DNA from: Betaproteobacteria bacterium
GTDB lineage: Bacteria; Pseudomonadota; Gammaproteobacteria; Burkholderiales; Burkholderiaceae_A
Assembly (NCBI GenBank): GCA_028139135.1
Contig: JAOINB010000005.1
Location: 1 to 64,000 of the forward strand
DNA length: 64,000 nucleotides
Direction: 5' to 3'
A program made the translations under genes and the position numbers. The notes beneath the pieces were generated by a model. That model was not told the DNA's origin. It searched no databases and saw only the letters and a list, made by a program, of their open reading frames with translations. Numbering within the stretch: position 1 is the first letter of the stretch; each line of letters begins with the position of its first letter. Shown in pieces: positions 42,878 through 52,769 of the stretch.

Positions 42878-44080
42878 TTATTTTATTGACGCAAATAGAA
42901 AAGAGCGCCGCTGACAAAATATAGCCATAAAAAACATAAACATCATTGTGGTATTCGAGCGCCATAAATAACTTTCGAAAAATGAGATCACTATAAAGCC
43001 TATTAATATAGATCGAGCACGGTGATCTCCGTATTGGAAAGACTTTACTAGTAGATTTAACATTATTATTGCACCAAATAACCCCAGAGTCGCAAGGACC
43101 ATAAAATATTGATTATGAGGATTATTTGTATATGGAAGATTTGCGTAAGACGAAATTACATAATTTGGATATTCCTGCATAAAATCTCCGGTACCTACCC
43201 CAAAAAATGGGTTTGCTAAAAACATTTCGTACGCGTGAAGAGAAAACACGTATCTTAACCCTAGGGACGAATATACATCTTTGTCGAATGTGAGAATATC
43301 GTTAATTCCTGCAACAATTCTAACTTGCACATCAGGTATCTGATAAGCTAAAAAGCAGGCAATCGGAACAATTAACAGAATTTTAATGAATCCACGTCCT
43401 AGCGATTTACTTGACTCAATCATTAAACAGATAAATAAAATCAGAAATAATAGAAACCCAGCTCTTCCCGTAGAAATTAATAGATTAGATAGCAAAGCTA
43501 AGAATATAATAATTCTTGTGACAAAAACTTTAAGTTTAAATATGTCTGTCGGTATTAATAATTGTCGCAATACAAGGTATACACCTATGGCCAAGATCGG
43601 AGAATACATAACATGAGATAGAAAAGGAGCTGTTTCCATTCCATTGCGCTTTCCACTGAGAATGCCTTCGGGAAGTATTTCTGGAAATAAAAAATATAAA
43701 TAATTGTAGTGGGCTAATACGCTACATAAAAATAATCCAGTGACAAAACTATTTATGTAAGATTCTTGATGTTCGTATTTGGCAGCAACCCAGAAAATCC
43801 CGAAAAATAAATACGGTATTAATCTTCCTAGGGAATCTAGTCCTGCTTCGACATCCGAGGTCCATGCCATCCCTATTAGATGAGCGATAAAAAACAAAAC
43901 AAAGGCAATCACAAAGGGGGAAAAGATCTGTGATTTTAGTCTAGGGAGAAAATCTTTTTGAAAAATCTCTGAGATAAAGAGGAGTAAACAGAAGGGGTAG
44001 ACAAAGGTCATGGTAAAGGGCAAAAAAAAGGCAACTGATCGTAAACTAAATTGCTGAATTGCTTCTGCCGGTCTAGCCAT
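42878..44080 (-). CDS. waaL: O-antigen ligase / polymerase-like membrane protein
   Basis: A 400-residue polytopic protein with ten or more hydrophobic segments. FGVGTGDFMQEYPNYV and TNNPHNQYFMVLATLGLFG match the Wzy_C/WaaL periplasmic loop with its conserved His. It could join O-chains to lipid A core or polymerise repeat units; these families cannot be separated by eye. It is the first gene of the operon running through ptmE to legG, 11 bp upstream of ptmE. Confidence 0.82.
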   Translation of the reverse strand: MARPAEAIQQFSLRSVAFFLPFTMTFVYPFCLLLFISEIFQKDFLPRLKSQIFSPFVIAFVLFFIAHLIGMAWTSDVEAGLDSLGRLIPYLFFGIFWVAAKYEHQESYINSFVTGLFLCSVLAHYNYLYFLFPEILPEGILSGKRNGMETAPFLSHVMYSPILAIGVYLVLRQLLIPTDIFKLKVFVTRIIIFLALLSNLLISTGRAGFLLFLILFICLMIESSKSLGRGFIKILLIVPIACFLAYQIPDVQVRIVAGINDILTFDKDVYSSLGLRYVFSLHAYEMFLANPFFGVGTGDFMQEYPNYVISSYANLPYTNNPHNQYFMVLATLGLFGAIIMLNLLVKSFQYGDHRARSILIGFIVISFFESYLWRSNTTMMFMFFMAIFCQRRSFLFASIK

Positions 44081-44138
44081 ACTCTACCGATTTTAAAATG
44101 TTTCTGATAATAAAAAATAACATTTGGGGCCAGTACGC

Positions 44139-45317
44139 TTAAATATTCTCGAAAATAGTTGTTATTCCCTGTCCGCCACCAATACACATTGTAGCAAGAG
44201 CATATTTTCCCTTAATCCTTTTTAATTCATATAACGCTTTGGTAATTAAAACGGCACCTGTTGCTCCTACGGGGTGCCCTAAAGCTATAGCTCCTCCATT
44301 TACATTAGTTCTGGAGGAATCCAGTTCCAGTCCTTTTTGAACAGCTAAAGCTTGCGCAGCGAATGCTTCGTTCGATTCGATAACATCAATATCCTTTAAT
44401 TTTAGCCCCGCTTTTTTTAGAGCCACCTCAGTAGCCGGAATAGGACCTTCTCCCATAACATCATTTGGAACACCAGATATGGCGTAACTAACTAGGCGTG
44501 CCAAAGGTTGTACATTCTCTTTCTTTGTTGCTTCTTCACTACCCATCACAATGAAGGATGCACCATCATTAATTCCACTAGCATTTCCTGCGGTAACGGT
44601 CCCATTTTCCCGTAAAAAAGCTGCTTTCATTGTTGCAAGTTTCTCAGCAGTTGTTGCGCGAGGATGTTCATCTGTCTTGAAAATAACGTTTTCTCGTTTC
44701 TTTTTGATACTTATTGGAACAATTTGATCATTAAATCTTCCTGAGTCAATTGCATTTTTTGCCCGAGTCTGAGATGTAAGTGCAAATTCATCTTGCATCT
44801 CCCTGCTTATGTGCCACTTTTTTGCTAAGTTTTCAGCGGTAACACCCATATGGCCAACTCCGAAGGGATCCGTAAGCACAGCGACCATCATATCTATCAT
44901 ACTTGTATTACCCATTCGCCTTCCAGAACGCAAATCAGAACTCAAAAACCCTCCTTTTGACATGACTTCTACCCCACCACCAATTCCAAAGGGAGTATCG
45001 CCGAGCCTGATACTCTGTGCTATCGATATAACAGCTTGCATCGCTGAACCACATAATCGATTTACGGTTAATGCAGAAGAATTATGGGAAAGGCCCGCGT
45101 TAATCGAAACAACTCGAGCCACATACGGAGATCTACTTTCAGTAGGAATACAATTTCCCACAACAGAGGAGCTAATAAGTTCAGGGTTCACTGCACTTCT
45201 ATTTATTGCCTCTCTCATTACAGTTGCCCCTAAGTCTATTGGTTCTAGCATCGAAAGGCTTCCGTCAAAGGAGCCAATTGCAGACCTAACTGCACTCAAT
45301 ACAAATACATCATTCAT
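44139..45317 (-). CDS. phaA: Acetyl-CoA acetyltransferase (thiolase)
   Basis: This biosynthetic-type thiolase makes acetoacetyl-CoA. The 392-residue product has NRLCGSAMQAVISIAQ with the acylated Cys (near 89), GNASGINDGAS, ESNEAFAAQALAVQK, GHPVGATGAVLI with the His and TMCIGGGQGI with the second Cys. It lies with phaB, phaC and phaR, which supports supply of monomer for polyhydroxybutyrate. A beta-ketothiolase with wider substrates (BktB) cannot be excluded. Confidence 0.92.
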   Translation of the reverse strand: MNDVFVLSAVRSAIGSFDGSLSMLEPIDLGATVMREAINRSAVNPELISSSVVGNCIPTESRSPYVARVVSINAGLSHNSSALTVNRLCGSAMQAVISIAQSIRLGDTPFGIGGGVEVMSKGGFLSSDLRSGRRMGNTSMIDMMVAVLTDPFGVGHMGVTAENLAKKWHISREMQDEFALTSQTRAKNAIDSGRFNDQIVPISIKKKRENVIFKTDEHPRATTAEKLATMKAAFLRENGTVTAGNASGINDGASFIVMGSEEATKKENVQPLARLVSYAISGVPNDVMGEGPIPATEVALKKAGLKLKDIDVIESNEAFAAQALAVQKGLELDSSRTNVNGGAIALGHPVGATGAVLITKALYELKRIKGKYALATMCIGGGQGITTIFENI

Positions 45318-45334
45318 ACAAATCCCTCTTAAAG

Positions 45335-46780
45335 CTAGTTACTAACAATTTTTGCAATGAGGTCATGTTCATTATTGCCTATAATTTCTACAAGAGCGAA
45401 ATTCCCGATCTCTACACGAGAGAGTTTTTCCTGATCAGGGTAGACATGAACAATACCGTCAATTTCCGGTGAATCCGCAGGCCCTCTTCCGATTAACACT
45501 TCTTTCTCGCTATCTATATCTTCGATGATAACCTCTACTCGTTTTCCATTCCATCTTTTTAACTGATTTTTTGAAATTTTAGCTTGATGCAGTAGTAGTC
45601 TAGATTGCCTATTAAGACTTACCTCTTCTGGAACATGATCTTGATATTTATTGGCTTTTGCACCGGCAACTGGGGAATAAGTGAAACAGCCAACCCTGTC
45701 TAACTTCGCCTCAGTTAAAAACCGCAACAGATAATCAAAGTGAGCCTCAGTTTCCCCAGGAAATCCCACAATAAATGTACTACGAATAGTGAGATCTGGA
45801 CAAATTTTCCTCCAGTTTGAAAGCCTAGTCAGGATATCCTCCATTTTTCCAGGACGTTTCATTTTTTTTAAGATGTCAGGATGTGCGTGCTGAAAAGGCA
45901 TATCGATGTATGGAACAATCCCCTGTCTTGATGGGATAATGTCGTTGATATCACCTTTTTTTTCCATTAACGGAATTAGTGAATCAATATTTTTATAAGG
46001 ATAAATGTAATGCAACCTTATCCAAACCTTAAGCTTTTGCAACTCTTTCAAAAGTCCTAAAAGGTTGGCTTTAACAGGTACCCCATTTACAAATTCTGTT
46101 TGATACTTGTTGTCTGCACCATATGCACCTGTATCCTGAGAAATAATGATAATTTCCTTTACACCTTTAGATACTAGGTTTTTTGCTTCTTCGATGATTG
46201 CACTAACTTTACGAGAGAACAGTTTTCCACGCATTGAAGGAATAATACAAAAAGTGCATGATTGATTACATCCTTCAGAGATTTTTAAGTAGGCATAATG
46301 GGAGGGAGTAAGAAGATGATTTCTTGAAATTGTGGCGAAAGACTCTGTACTTGTTTCTTGTTCAAGCGGTAACTTCCGTTTATTTTTAACCTCACAATCA
46401 AAGTGATCCTTCACATTTAGTTGATCTTTGATCAACTTTGCCGTGTGCATCGGATTATTCGGCCCTGTAACTCCCAAAACACCCAGGTCCTCTGGGGTAA
46501 TTAAGGATGTCCCGTCCGAATTTTTTTTTGCACCTAAACAACCAGTAACAATAACCCTCCCATTTTTTTTTTTTGCTTCTTTAATGGAATCTAAGCTTTC
46601 TTTAACTGCTGCGTCAATAAAACCACATGTATTGACCACAACCAAATCGGCTTCTCGGAAGGAAGGAGTAATTTTAATATCGTCGGAAACAAGTAGATTG
46701 GCTATCTGCTCTGTATCAACTAGCGCTTTCGGGCAACCCAAAGAAATAAATCCAACAGATTGAATATTTTTCTTTTCCAT
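45335..46780 (-). CDS. rimO: Ribosomal protein uS12 methylthiotransferase RimO
   Basis: RimO is a radical-SAM enzyme that methylthiolates Asp89 of ribosomal protein S12. The N-terminal MTTase domain starts VGFISLGCPKALVDTEQI, the radical-SAM cluster is EGCNQSCTFCIIPSMRG, and a C-terminal TRAM domain ends the protein. At 481 residues it is longer than the usual 440 because of an insertion near residue 120. It sits between the thiolase and phaR, an arrangement also seen in other betaproteobacteria. Confidence 0.93.
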   Translation of the reverse strand: MEKKNIQSVGFISLGCPKALVDTEQIANLLVSDDIKITPSFREADLVVVNTCGFIDAAVKESLDSIKEAKKKNGRVIVTGCLGAKKNSDGTSLITPEDLGVLGVTGPNNPMHTAKLIKDQLNVKDHFDCEVKNKRKLPLEQETSTESFATISRNHLLTPSHYAYLKISEGCNQSCTFCIIPSMRGKLFSRKVSAIIEEAKNLVSKGVKEIIIISQDTGAYGADNKYQTEFVNGVPVKANLLGLLKELQKLKVWIRLHYIYPYKNIDSLIPLMEKKGDINDIIPSRQGIVPYIDMPFQHAHPDILKKMKRPGKMEDILTRLSNWRKICPDLTIRSTFIVGFPGETEAHFDYLLRFLTEAKLDRVGCFTYSPVAGAKANKYQDHVPEEVSLNRQSRLLLHQAKISKNQLKRWNGKRVEVIIEDIDSEKEVLIGRGPADSPEIDGIVHVYPDQEKLSRVEIGNFALVEIIGNNEHDLIAKIVSN

Positions 46781-46803
46781 ACGAAATAATTACCTCGATT
46801 TCC

Positions 46804-47355
46804 CTAATCACCGTCTTTTTTTTGTTGTTTACTTTCACCCATATTCCTGAAGAATATATCTGAATTTGCTTGCATTTGTTTTTCTATATTTGAAAAATAT
46901 TCTCGAGATTTCTCCATGTAGTCTCCAAAAAAGTTTTGGACAGACTGTGGATTAGAAGAAAAAAATTCTGAAACTCTTTCATTTGGAGTAAAGCCATTAT
47001 CTAAAAACGTCTTAGAGTTATCTTTAAACTTTTCTTGTGCTTCTGCAAAGATTTGAACATTTTTTTCTAGGAATGAACCCATAAAGCTTTGCATCGCATT
47101 ACCATAAAGTCGAATTATCTGGGCTAACACAGATTCAGTGAACATGGGAATACCACCGGACTCCTCCTCCAAAATTATTTGAAGAAGTATCGTTCGTGTA
47201 ATATCATCATTTGTTTTTGCATCAACGACAGTAAAATTTTCGCACTGGAGTACCAAAGTTTTTATATCTGCTAGTGTAACGTAAGAGCTTGTATGAGTAT
47301 CATAAAGTCGTCTGTTCGGATATTTTTTTATAAGTCTTTGTGTTTTTTTATTCAT
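46804..47355 (-). CDS. phaR: Polyhydroxyalkanoate synthesis repressor PhaR
   Basis: PhaR represses phasin genes and binds granules. The 183-residue protein starts with the highly conserved LIKKYPNRRLYDTHTSSYVTLADI DNA-binding region, then the PHB-accumulation regulatory segment (MFTESVLAQIIRLYGNAMQ). The C-terminus is helical and Asn/Gln-rich. It lies 8 bp downstream of phaB. Confidence 0.93.
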   Translation of the reverse strand: MNKKTQRLIKKYPNRRLYDTHTSSYVTLADIKTLVLQCENFTVVDAKTNDDITRTILLQIILEEESGGIPMFTESVLAQIIRLYGNAMQSFMGSFLEKNVQIFAEAQEKFKDNSKTFLDNGFTPNERVSEFFSSNPQSVQNFFGDYMEKSREYFSNIEKQMQANSDIFFRNMGESKQQKKDGD

Positions 47356-47363
47356 TATATTTT

Positions 47364-48113
47364 TTAACCCATGTGAAGACCGCCATTTAAAGAAAAGTCA
47401 GCGCCTGTCGCAAAGCCGCCATCATCAGAACACAGCCAGGCAACAATAGAAGCAATCTCTTCTGTATTACCAAGTCGTTTGATTGGTATTGTATTAACAA
47501 TCTTTTCTAATACATCGGGGCGTATTTTTTTTACCATTTCGGTCCCAATATAACCAGGGGATACTGTATTCACTGTTATACCTTTTGTAGCAAGTTCCTG
47601 CGCAAGTGACATAGAAAAACCATGTATTCCAGCTTTAGCTGTCGAGTAATTAGTTTGTCCAAATTGGCCTTTTTGTCCATTTACGGAGGATATATTAATT
47701 ATACGTCCCCATTTTTTCGTGATCATTCCTTCTACAACCTGTTTTGTAACATTGAAAAGACTGTTCAAATTAGTATCTAAAACTGCACGCCACTGGTCAA
47801 GACTCATCTTAGCAAAGGTAGTGTCTCTAGTAATACCAGCATTATTGACTAGAATATCCACATCACCGACAGTATCTCGCACGAGTTCAAACGCAGTTTT
47901 GGTTGATTCCCAATCTGATACATTTCCAACACTGTGGAGAAAATCATACCCCTCACCTCTTTGTGTATTTAACCAACTGGCAAAATCTCTATTTGGACCA
48001 CAACCTGCGATAACGACATAGTCTAGACTGTAAAGCTTCCTGCAAATTGATGTACCTATACCGCCCATCCCTCCTGTAACGTATGCAATTTTTTTTTGTT
48101 TTTTCATAGACAA
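47364..48113 (-). CDS. phaB: Acetoacetyl-CoA reductase
   Basis: This NADPH-dependent SDR makes (R)-3-hydroxybutyryl-CoA for polymerisation. The 249-residue protein has the cofactor motif VTGGMGGIGTSICRKL, VNNAGITRDTTFAKM, the catalytic ISSVNGQKGQFGQTNYSTAKAG and VSPGYIGTEMV, all typical of PhaB. It lies between phaC and phaR. Confidence 0.94.
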   Translation of the reverse strand: MSMKKQKKIAYVTGGMGGIGTSICRKLYSLDYVVIAGCGPNRDFASWLNTQRGEGYDFLHSVGNVSDWESTKTAFELVRDTVGDVDILVNNAGITRDTTFAKMSLDQWRAVLDTNLNSLFNVTKQVVEGMITKKWGRIINISSVNGQKGQFGQTNYSTAKAGIHGFSMSLAQELATKGITVNTVSPGYIGTEMVKKIRPDVLEKIVNTIPIKRLGNTEEIASIVAWLCSDDGGFATGADFSLNGGLHMG

Positions 48114-48130
48114 TCTTTCACTAACTAATA

Positions 48131-49741
48131 TTAAAACTTTTTTGCAATCTCTCGAACATATCTCCCAGGTGCTTTCTCAATTACTTTATGGTTTGTGTCA
48201 CCGTATTTCTTTTGTCTAGGAATCAATTTTCCGTTGTTTTTACTTAGCCATAGATCCCAATCTATCCACCAACTTCCATTTTTTTCGTTTGTGTTTTTAA
48301 TCCAATCCGCAAAATTTAAGCCGCCAATTGTATCGTAATCATTGCATATCCAATAGCTTCGTTTATTTTTTGAAGCAGGATTTATGCATCCAGCAATATG
48401 CCCGCTTGCTCCTAAAACGAATCTCACTTTCCCACCAAAAAGACTGGCTGAGGTAAAGGCTGACTTGCAGGGAACAATATGGTCCTCCTTTGCTCCCATA
48501 GCATAAACCGGACATGTGACCGCCCCCAAATCAATTTTTTGACCGCATATGGAAAGGTTATTCGGTTTTTTGAGTCGGTCCTTTAGATAAAAGTTTTTTA
48601 AATACCAGCAATAAAATGGCCCTGGAAGGTTCGCGCTATCCCCATTCCAATATAGGAGATCAAAAGGAACAGGTTTCTCTCCCTTGAGATAATTGGAAAC
48701 GTAGTAATTCCAAATAAGGTCATCTGGCCTTAAAAATGAAAAGGTTGATGCAAGTTCCGACCCAGCCATGACACCTTTTTCTCCGATTGAGTTTTCACGC
48801 ATTGATATCGATGATTCATCGATAAAAATTTTTAATATTCCGGGGTCAGAAAATTCAAGAAGACTAGCCATCAACGTTATGGAATTTACTATATCCCTTT
48901 TTTGTTTTGCAAGCACTCCAGCAGCACAAGTCAAAAGAGTTCCTCCAATGCAAAACCCAAGCGTGTTTATTCTCTCTACATTTAAGACTTCACGTACCTT
49001 ATCTATTGCGGTGATAACGCCAGTTTTTACATAATCTTCCCACGTAAATGTACACTCAGAATCGTTTATATTTTTCCAGGACACAAGACAGACCTGGTTT
49101 TTATTGTCTAATGCAAAGTCAACCAAAGAGTTTGACTCGGTCAAATCCAAAATATAGTATTTATTAATACAAGGAGGTACAAAAAGGATGGGGGTTTGTT
49201 TAACTTTGCTATATTTATTTTTATATTGAATAAGTTGGAAAATATCATTTTCAAATATAACTGCCCCTTCGGTTACTGCTAAATTTTTCCCAACTTCAAA
49301 CGCACTTTCGTCAGTATGAGATATTTTTCCTTTGCCGACATCAGATAAAAAGTTTTCTATACCAGATACAATGCTTTTCCCTTTAGTTTGGAAAAACTTT
49401 TTTTGTACCTCAGGGTTAGTCGCTAAAAAATTCGCCGGAGACATTGTGCTCATAAAATTATCGAGGAAAAAATTCATCTTTTGCCGTTGGTCATCTTCTA
49501 AAGACATTTTCTTTGTCATATCAAAAAGTGTTCTAGCGTTCAACAAATAAGTAGCTGCAAAAGACGAGTATAATCCGGCAGTTGCCCAGTCATTTGAAGA
49601 AAAACGACGATCAGTGGCTAGAACCTCTTTGGCTTTTTCAGGTTCTGACCAAATTTGGAAAAACTCAGAAAGATACTTCTCTTGAATTTGGGTTAAGTCG
49701 CTAGGCTCTATAAATTCTTGTAATTTATTTTTTTTTTTCAT
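48131..49741 (-). CDS. phaC: Class I polyhydroxyalkanoate synthase
   Basis: PhaC polymerises 3-hydroxyacyl-CoA into storage granules. The 536-residue product carries the lipase-like box GFCIGGTL with the catalytic Cys, the Asp in MGAKEDHIVP and the His in GASGHIAGCINP. It is somewhat shorter than the 590-residue model enzyme. It heads the phaC-phaB-phaR-rimO-thiolase group on the reverse strand. Confidence 0.94.
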   Translation of the reverse strand: MKKKNKLQEFIEPSDLTQIQEKYLSEFFQIWSEPEKAKEVLATDRRFSSNDWATAGLYSSFAATYLLNARTLFDMTKKMSLEDDQRQKMNFFLDNFMSTMSPANFLATNPEVQKKFFQTKGKSIVSGIENFLSDVGKGKISHTDESAFEVGKNLAVTEGAVIFENDIFQLIQYKNKYSKVKQTPILFVPPCINKYYILDLTESNSLVDFALDNKNQVCLVSWKNINDSECTFTWEDYVKTGVITAIDKVREVLNVERINTLGFCIGGTLLTCAAGVLAKQKRDIVNSITLMASLLEFSDPGILKIFIDESSISMRENSIGEKGVMAGSELASTFSFLRPDDLIWNYYVSNYLKGEKPVPFDLLYWNGDSANLPGPFYCWYLKNFYLKDRLKKPNNLSICGQKIDLGAVTCPVYAMGAKEDHIVPCKSAFTSASLFGGKVRFVLGASGHIAGCINPASKNKRSYWICNDYDTIGGLNFADWIKNTNEKNGSWWIDWDLWLSKNNGKLIPRQKKYGDTNHKVIEKAPGRYVREIAKKF

Positions 49742-49786
49742 AATCTTCCAATCTGCTAATACTGTACTTCGATATGTGCCCGTTTA

Positions 49787-50584
49787 TCAAGTTTTATTTT
49801 TAAAAATAAGCGAAGCATGTCTTCCAGTTCGACTTTCTCGACGATGAGAGAAAAATAAGTTCCTATTTTTATAGGTACACATATCATTAGATTTAAATAC
49901 ACCAATAATTTTGTACATCTCGAACACTTGTTTTATTTGACATCGTGCTATGTACCTAATGTCCATGAAAGTTTGCTGCTCAAATTTTTTAAATGCAGCC
50001 CTATATTTAGTTTTAGATCTAACAAATTGGTCTTCTAATTCATGACCAACAGCATAAAATTCCTGACTTATGCAAGGGCCTAACCATACATAAATAACAT
50101 TTCCCATGGGGCTTTTAATTTGATTAAGTTTATCGAAAAAATTTTTAAAAAAAACATTTATAACTTTATTTAATAGCCCTTTCCATCCACAATGTATTGA
50201 TCCGATCACGGACCCTTCCTGACTACTGATCAAAATTGGCAAGCAGTCAGCAGTCATAACTACTGAGCATCGACGCATCTTAGAGGTAATACTTGAGTCA
50301 GCAACGGGTAAATCTAGTGTAGTGTTCACGAATTCTTGCTCAATAATTGAGTCAATATCGAATACTTTATTGCTATGGATTTGCCTAAGCCATACAGCTT
50401 TACTTTTTATGTGGCGGATTAACAATTGTCTATTATGTTTTACCGAATTTGAATTGTCTCCAACATTTTCAGCCAAATTAAAATACGAATATGGTTGTTG
50501 TGAAATTCCGCCATTTCGAGTCGTATAAAATGCTTTAACGTTTTCAGGAAAAAAATCTTCTATAGTGATAACTGATGGATACAT
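49787..50584 (-). CDS. pgeF: Peptidoglycan editing factor PgeF
   Basis: PgeF (YfiH, DUF152) is a multicopper-oxidase-like protein that corrects peptidoglycan precursors. The 265-residue protein has YTTRNGGISQQPY, LRQIHSNKVF, TADCLPILIS, SIHCGWKGLLN and VWLGPCIS, with the His/Cys metal residues. Its start overlaps the rluD 3' end by 25 bp. Confidence 0.93.
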   Translation of the reverse strand: MYPSVITIEDFFPENVKAFYTTRNGGISQQPYSYFNLAENVGDNSNSVKHNRQLLIRHIKSKAVWLRQIHSNKVFDIDSIIEQEFVNTTLDLPVADSSITSKMRRCSVVMTADCLPILISSQEGSVIGSIHCGWKGLLNKVINVFFKNFFDKLNQIKSPMGNVIYVWLGPCISQEFYAVGHELEDQFVRSKTKYRAAFKKFEQQTFMDIRYIARCQIKQVFEMYKIIGVFKSNDMCTYKNRNLFFSHRRESRTGRHASLIFKNKT

Positions 50585-51543
50585 ATTCCTGCTTCCCTTA
50601 TCTGTTTTTCTAAATCATGTGGTGGAATTACTTGAAAAGCCAGATGGTTTTTCTTGATTGGATCGATGAAGGCTAGTGAAAAGGCATGTAATGCTTGTCT
50701 TTGCATAACATTTTCCCTGAGATGTCGAGGAGAACCTCGTTTATATAAAACATCTCCTACAATTGGGTTACCAACACCCTCCATGTGAACTCTAATCTGG
50801 TGAGTTCGACCGGTATTGAGAATGCATTTTACAAGGGTAACTCTTCGGTTTTGCAAGTAACCCGTTTTAATTGGGATTACAGTTGTATGAGCAAATTTTC
50901 CTTTGTCAGTTTTTGAGATCATGAAACGCAACCGGTTCGCCTTATCCCTCTCTATTTTTCTCTGTATTTCAATCTTTGCTGGAATATTACCCCAGACTAA
51001 TGCAAGATAATTTCTTCGAATAATTTTTTTTAAAATTTGTTTAGAGAGAGAATCAAACGCAAGCCTATTTTTTGCTACAACAACAAGACCAGTAGTATCC
51101 TTGTCTAGTCTGTGCACTATACCGGCGCGCGGTAGTTTTCTAGATTCAGGGTACTTGAAAAGCAGACCGTTTAAAATTGTATTCTCATAGTTACCGTTGC
51201 CCGGGTGCATTACTAAATTCGCCCTTTTGTTTATAACTAAAAGATTATCATCCTCATAAATTTGATCAAAAGTTATTTCCTGGGGTTTTAAACTAACAAG
51301 CTCGGGTTCTGGTAAATGAATCTGTATAATTTCCCCGATTTTTGTGATGTGGCTTGGTTCAGTAGATTTTCCATTTAAAAGAATAAATTCGGAATCGATT
51401 AATTTTTTCAATCTTGATCGTGAGACGTCTTTGATAACATCTGAAAGTAGCTGGTCTATCCTTTTATTAGAATATATTTTAGTAACAACTATCTCAAAAT
51501 AATCACTATCTGTGTATTCAATATCTAAATTTTCCATTACCAT
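50560..51543 (-). CDS. rluD: 23S rRNA pseudouridine synthase RluD
   Basis: RluD modifies U1911, U1915 and U1917 of 23S rRNA. The 327-residue protein has an N-terminal S4 domain (RIDQLLSDVIKDVSRSRLKKLI), the catalytic GIVHRLDKDTTGLVVVAKN with Asp, and RVTLVKCILNTGRTHQIRVHM. An ATG two codons in is an alternative start. It is divergent from bamD, with only about 28 bp between the starts, the common betaproteobacterial arrangement. Confidence 0.94.
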   Translation of the reverse strand: MVMENLDIEYTDSDYFEIVVTKIYSNKRIDQLLSDVIKDVSRSRLKKLIDSEFILLNGKSTEPSHITKIGEIIQIHLPEPELVSLKPQEITFDQIYEDDNLLVINKRANLVMHPGNGNYENTILNGLLFKYPESRKLPRAGIVHRLDKDTTGLVVVAKNRLAFDSLSKQILKKIIRRNYLALVWGNIPAKIEIQRKIERDKANRLRFMISKTDKGKFAHTTVIPIKTGYLQNRRVTLVKCILNTGRTHQIRVHMEGVGNPIVGDVLYKRGSPRHLRENVMQRQALHAFSLAFIDPIKKNHLAFQVIPPHDLEKQIREAGICIHQLSL

Positions 51544-51571
51544 AAGAACTTTATTGAGGTTACAACCTATT

Positions 51572-52444
51572 ATGCAGAGCTACACACATATAATATTAAC
51601 TTCATTTTTATTGATTGGGTGTGCATCTAAAGGCCTGGACAAGACGGATGGATGGAGCGCACAAAAACTGTATGAAGAGGCTCGATCCGAATTAAACGTT
51701 GGCAATTATGAAACAGCTGTTTCCGTTTACCAAAAATTATCGTCTAGGTTCCCATTTGGAAAATATGCCCAACAAGGCGCACTCGATATTGCGTATGCTC
51801 ACTGGAAAAATGGAGACTCGGGCATTGCTCTCGCAAGTTTGGATCGCTACAATAAGCTTTATCCGAGCCAAGATGGGTCAGACTATGCACTTTATTTGCG
51901 TGGCTTGATAAATTTCAATGAAAATCAAACTCTTTTTAGCTCTATAACCGGAGAGGATATGGCAGAAAGAGACGCAGAAGCCGGAAGAATAGCGTTTGCA
52001 TCTTTTAAGCGATTAGTTAAAAACTTTCCAGATACTCCATACAGAGCAGACGCGATTAAACGTATGAGATTTTTACGTAACGTGTTGGCTGAAAACGAAG
52101 CGCACGTTGCTCGTTATTATATGCGTCGTAAAGCCTATATAGCATCCTTAAATAGATCTAAAGTAATTCTTAGTCAGTATCATGGGACGCCAGCAACAGA
52201 AGAGGCGCTCGCGCTAATGTTTAACATCTATGATATTCTCGGATTGCAAGATTTATCAAATGATTCGCTAAGAGTGTTAGAGCTTAACTATCCTCTAAGT
52301 CCATATTTAGAATATGAATATGATCCCCGAGAACGGGGTGGTTTGCCAAAAAGTATCAGACGAAAAACCAATACGACCTGGAACGAGTTCAACTTGATTA
52401 AAAGTTTAAAAAATATCGTACCTGAAGGTCTTATCGAGGACTAG
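51572..52444 (+). CDS. bamD: Outer membrane assembly lipoprotein BamD
   Basis: BamD is the essential lipoprotein of the beta-barrel assembly machine. The ATG at 51572 gives a proper type II signal (ILTSFLLIGC, Cys near 15); the longer ORF start would overlap rluD. TPR-like repeats follow, with SSRFPFGKYAQQGALDIAYAHWK and YPSQDGSDYALYLRGL. The C-terminus has the RGGLPKSIRRKT extension. Confidence 0.93.
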   Translation: MQSYTHIILTSFLLIGCASKGLDKTDGWSAQKLYEEARSELNVGNYETAVSVYQKLSSRFPFGKYAQQGALDIAYAHWKNGDSGIALASLDRYNKLYPSQDGSDYALYLRGLINFNENQTLFSSITGEDMAERDAEAGRIAFASFKRLVKNFPDTPYRADAIKRMRFLRNVLAENEAHVARYYMRRKAYIASLNRSKVILSQYHGTPATEEALALMFNIYDILGLQDLSNDSLRVLELNYPLSPYLEYEYDPRERGGLPKSIRRKTNTTWNEFNLIKSLKNIVPEGLIED

Positions 52445-52769
52445 TTTGTTCCCGTTTTTCCTTCCTCCTCAGCCTTTTTTTCTCTCGTATATCAGCACGA
52501 AATTGACGCCTCTCAAGAAGGATATTCTGATGCCTCAATTCGAATTCACGCATTCCAGTCTCATAGTAGATATCAAGATTTTCCAGGCATTTTCCTGAAA
52601 AAAATTTAGATAAGCACTCAGTCTCCCTTAAAGAAATTTCATTTAAAAATTCCCCTCGTTCATTTTTTAGCTCATTAAGTCTTTTCAGAAATTGTTCTTC
52701 AGCTGGATTCGCGAGGACGGCATAATTAATGCACATGAATGTCGAAATGAACGAAATAATTAGTTTCAT
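52431..52769 (-). CDS. Small exported hypothetical protein
   Basis: A 112-residue protein with a signal peptide (LIISFISTFMCINYAVLA) and a charged, coiled-coil-like mature part with two Cys residues (TECLSKFFSGKC). The C-terminus is very basic (IREKKRLRRKEKREQ). It overlaps zapE at its start and the bamD 3' end at its stop. No family is named with confidence. Confidence 0.6.
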   Translation of the reverse strand: MKLIISFISTFMCINYAVLANPAEEQFLKRLNELKNERGEFLNEISLRETECLSKFFSGKCLENLDIYYETGMREFELRHQNILLERRQFRADIREKKRLRRKEKREQTSPR

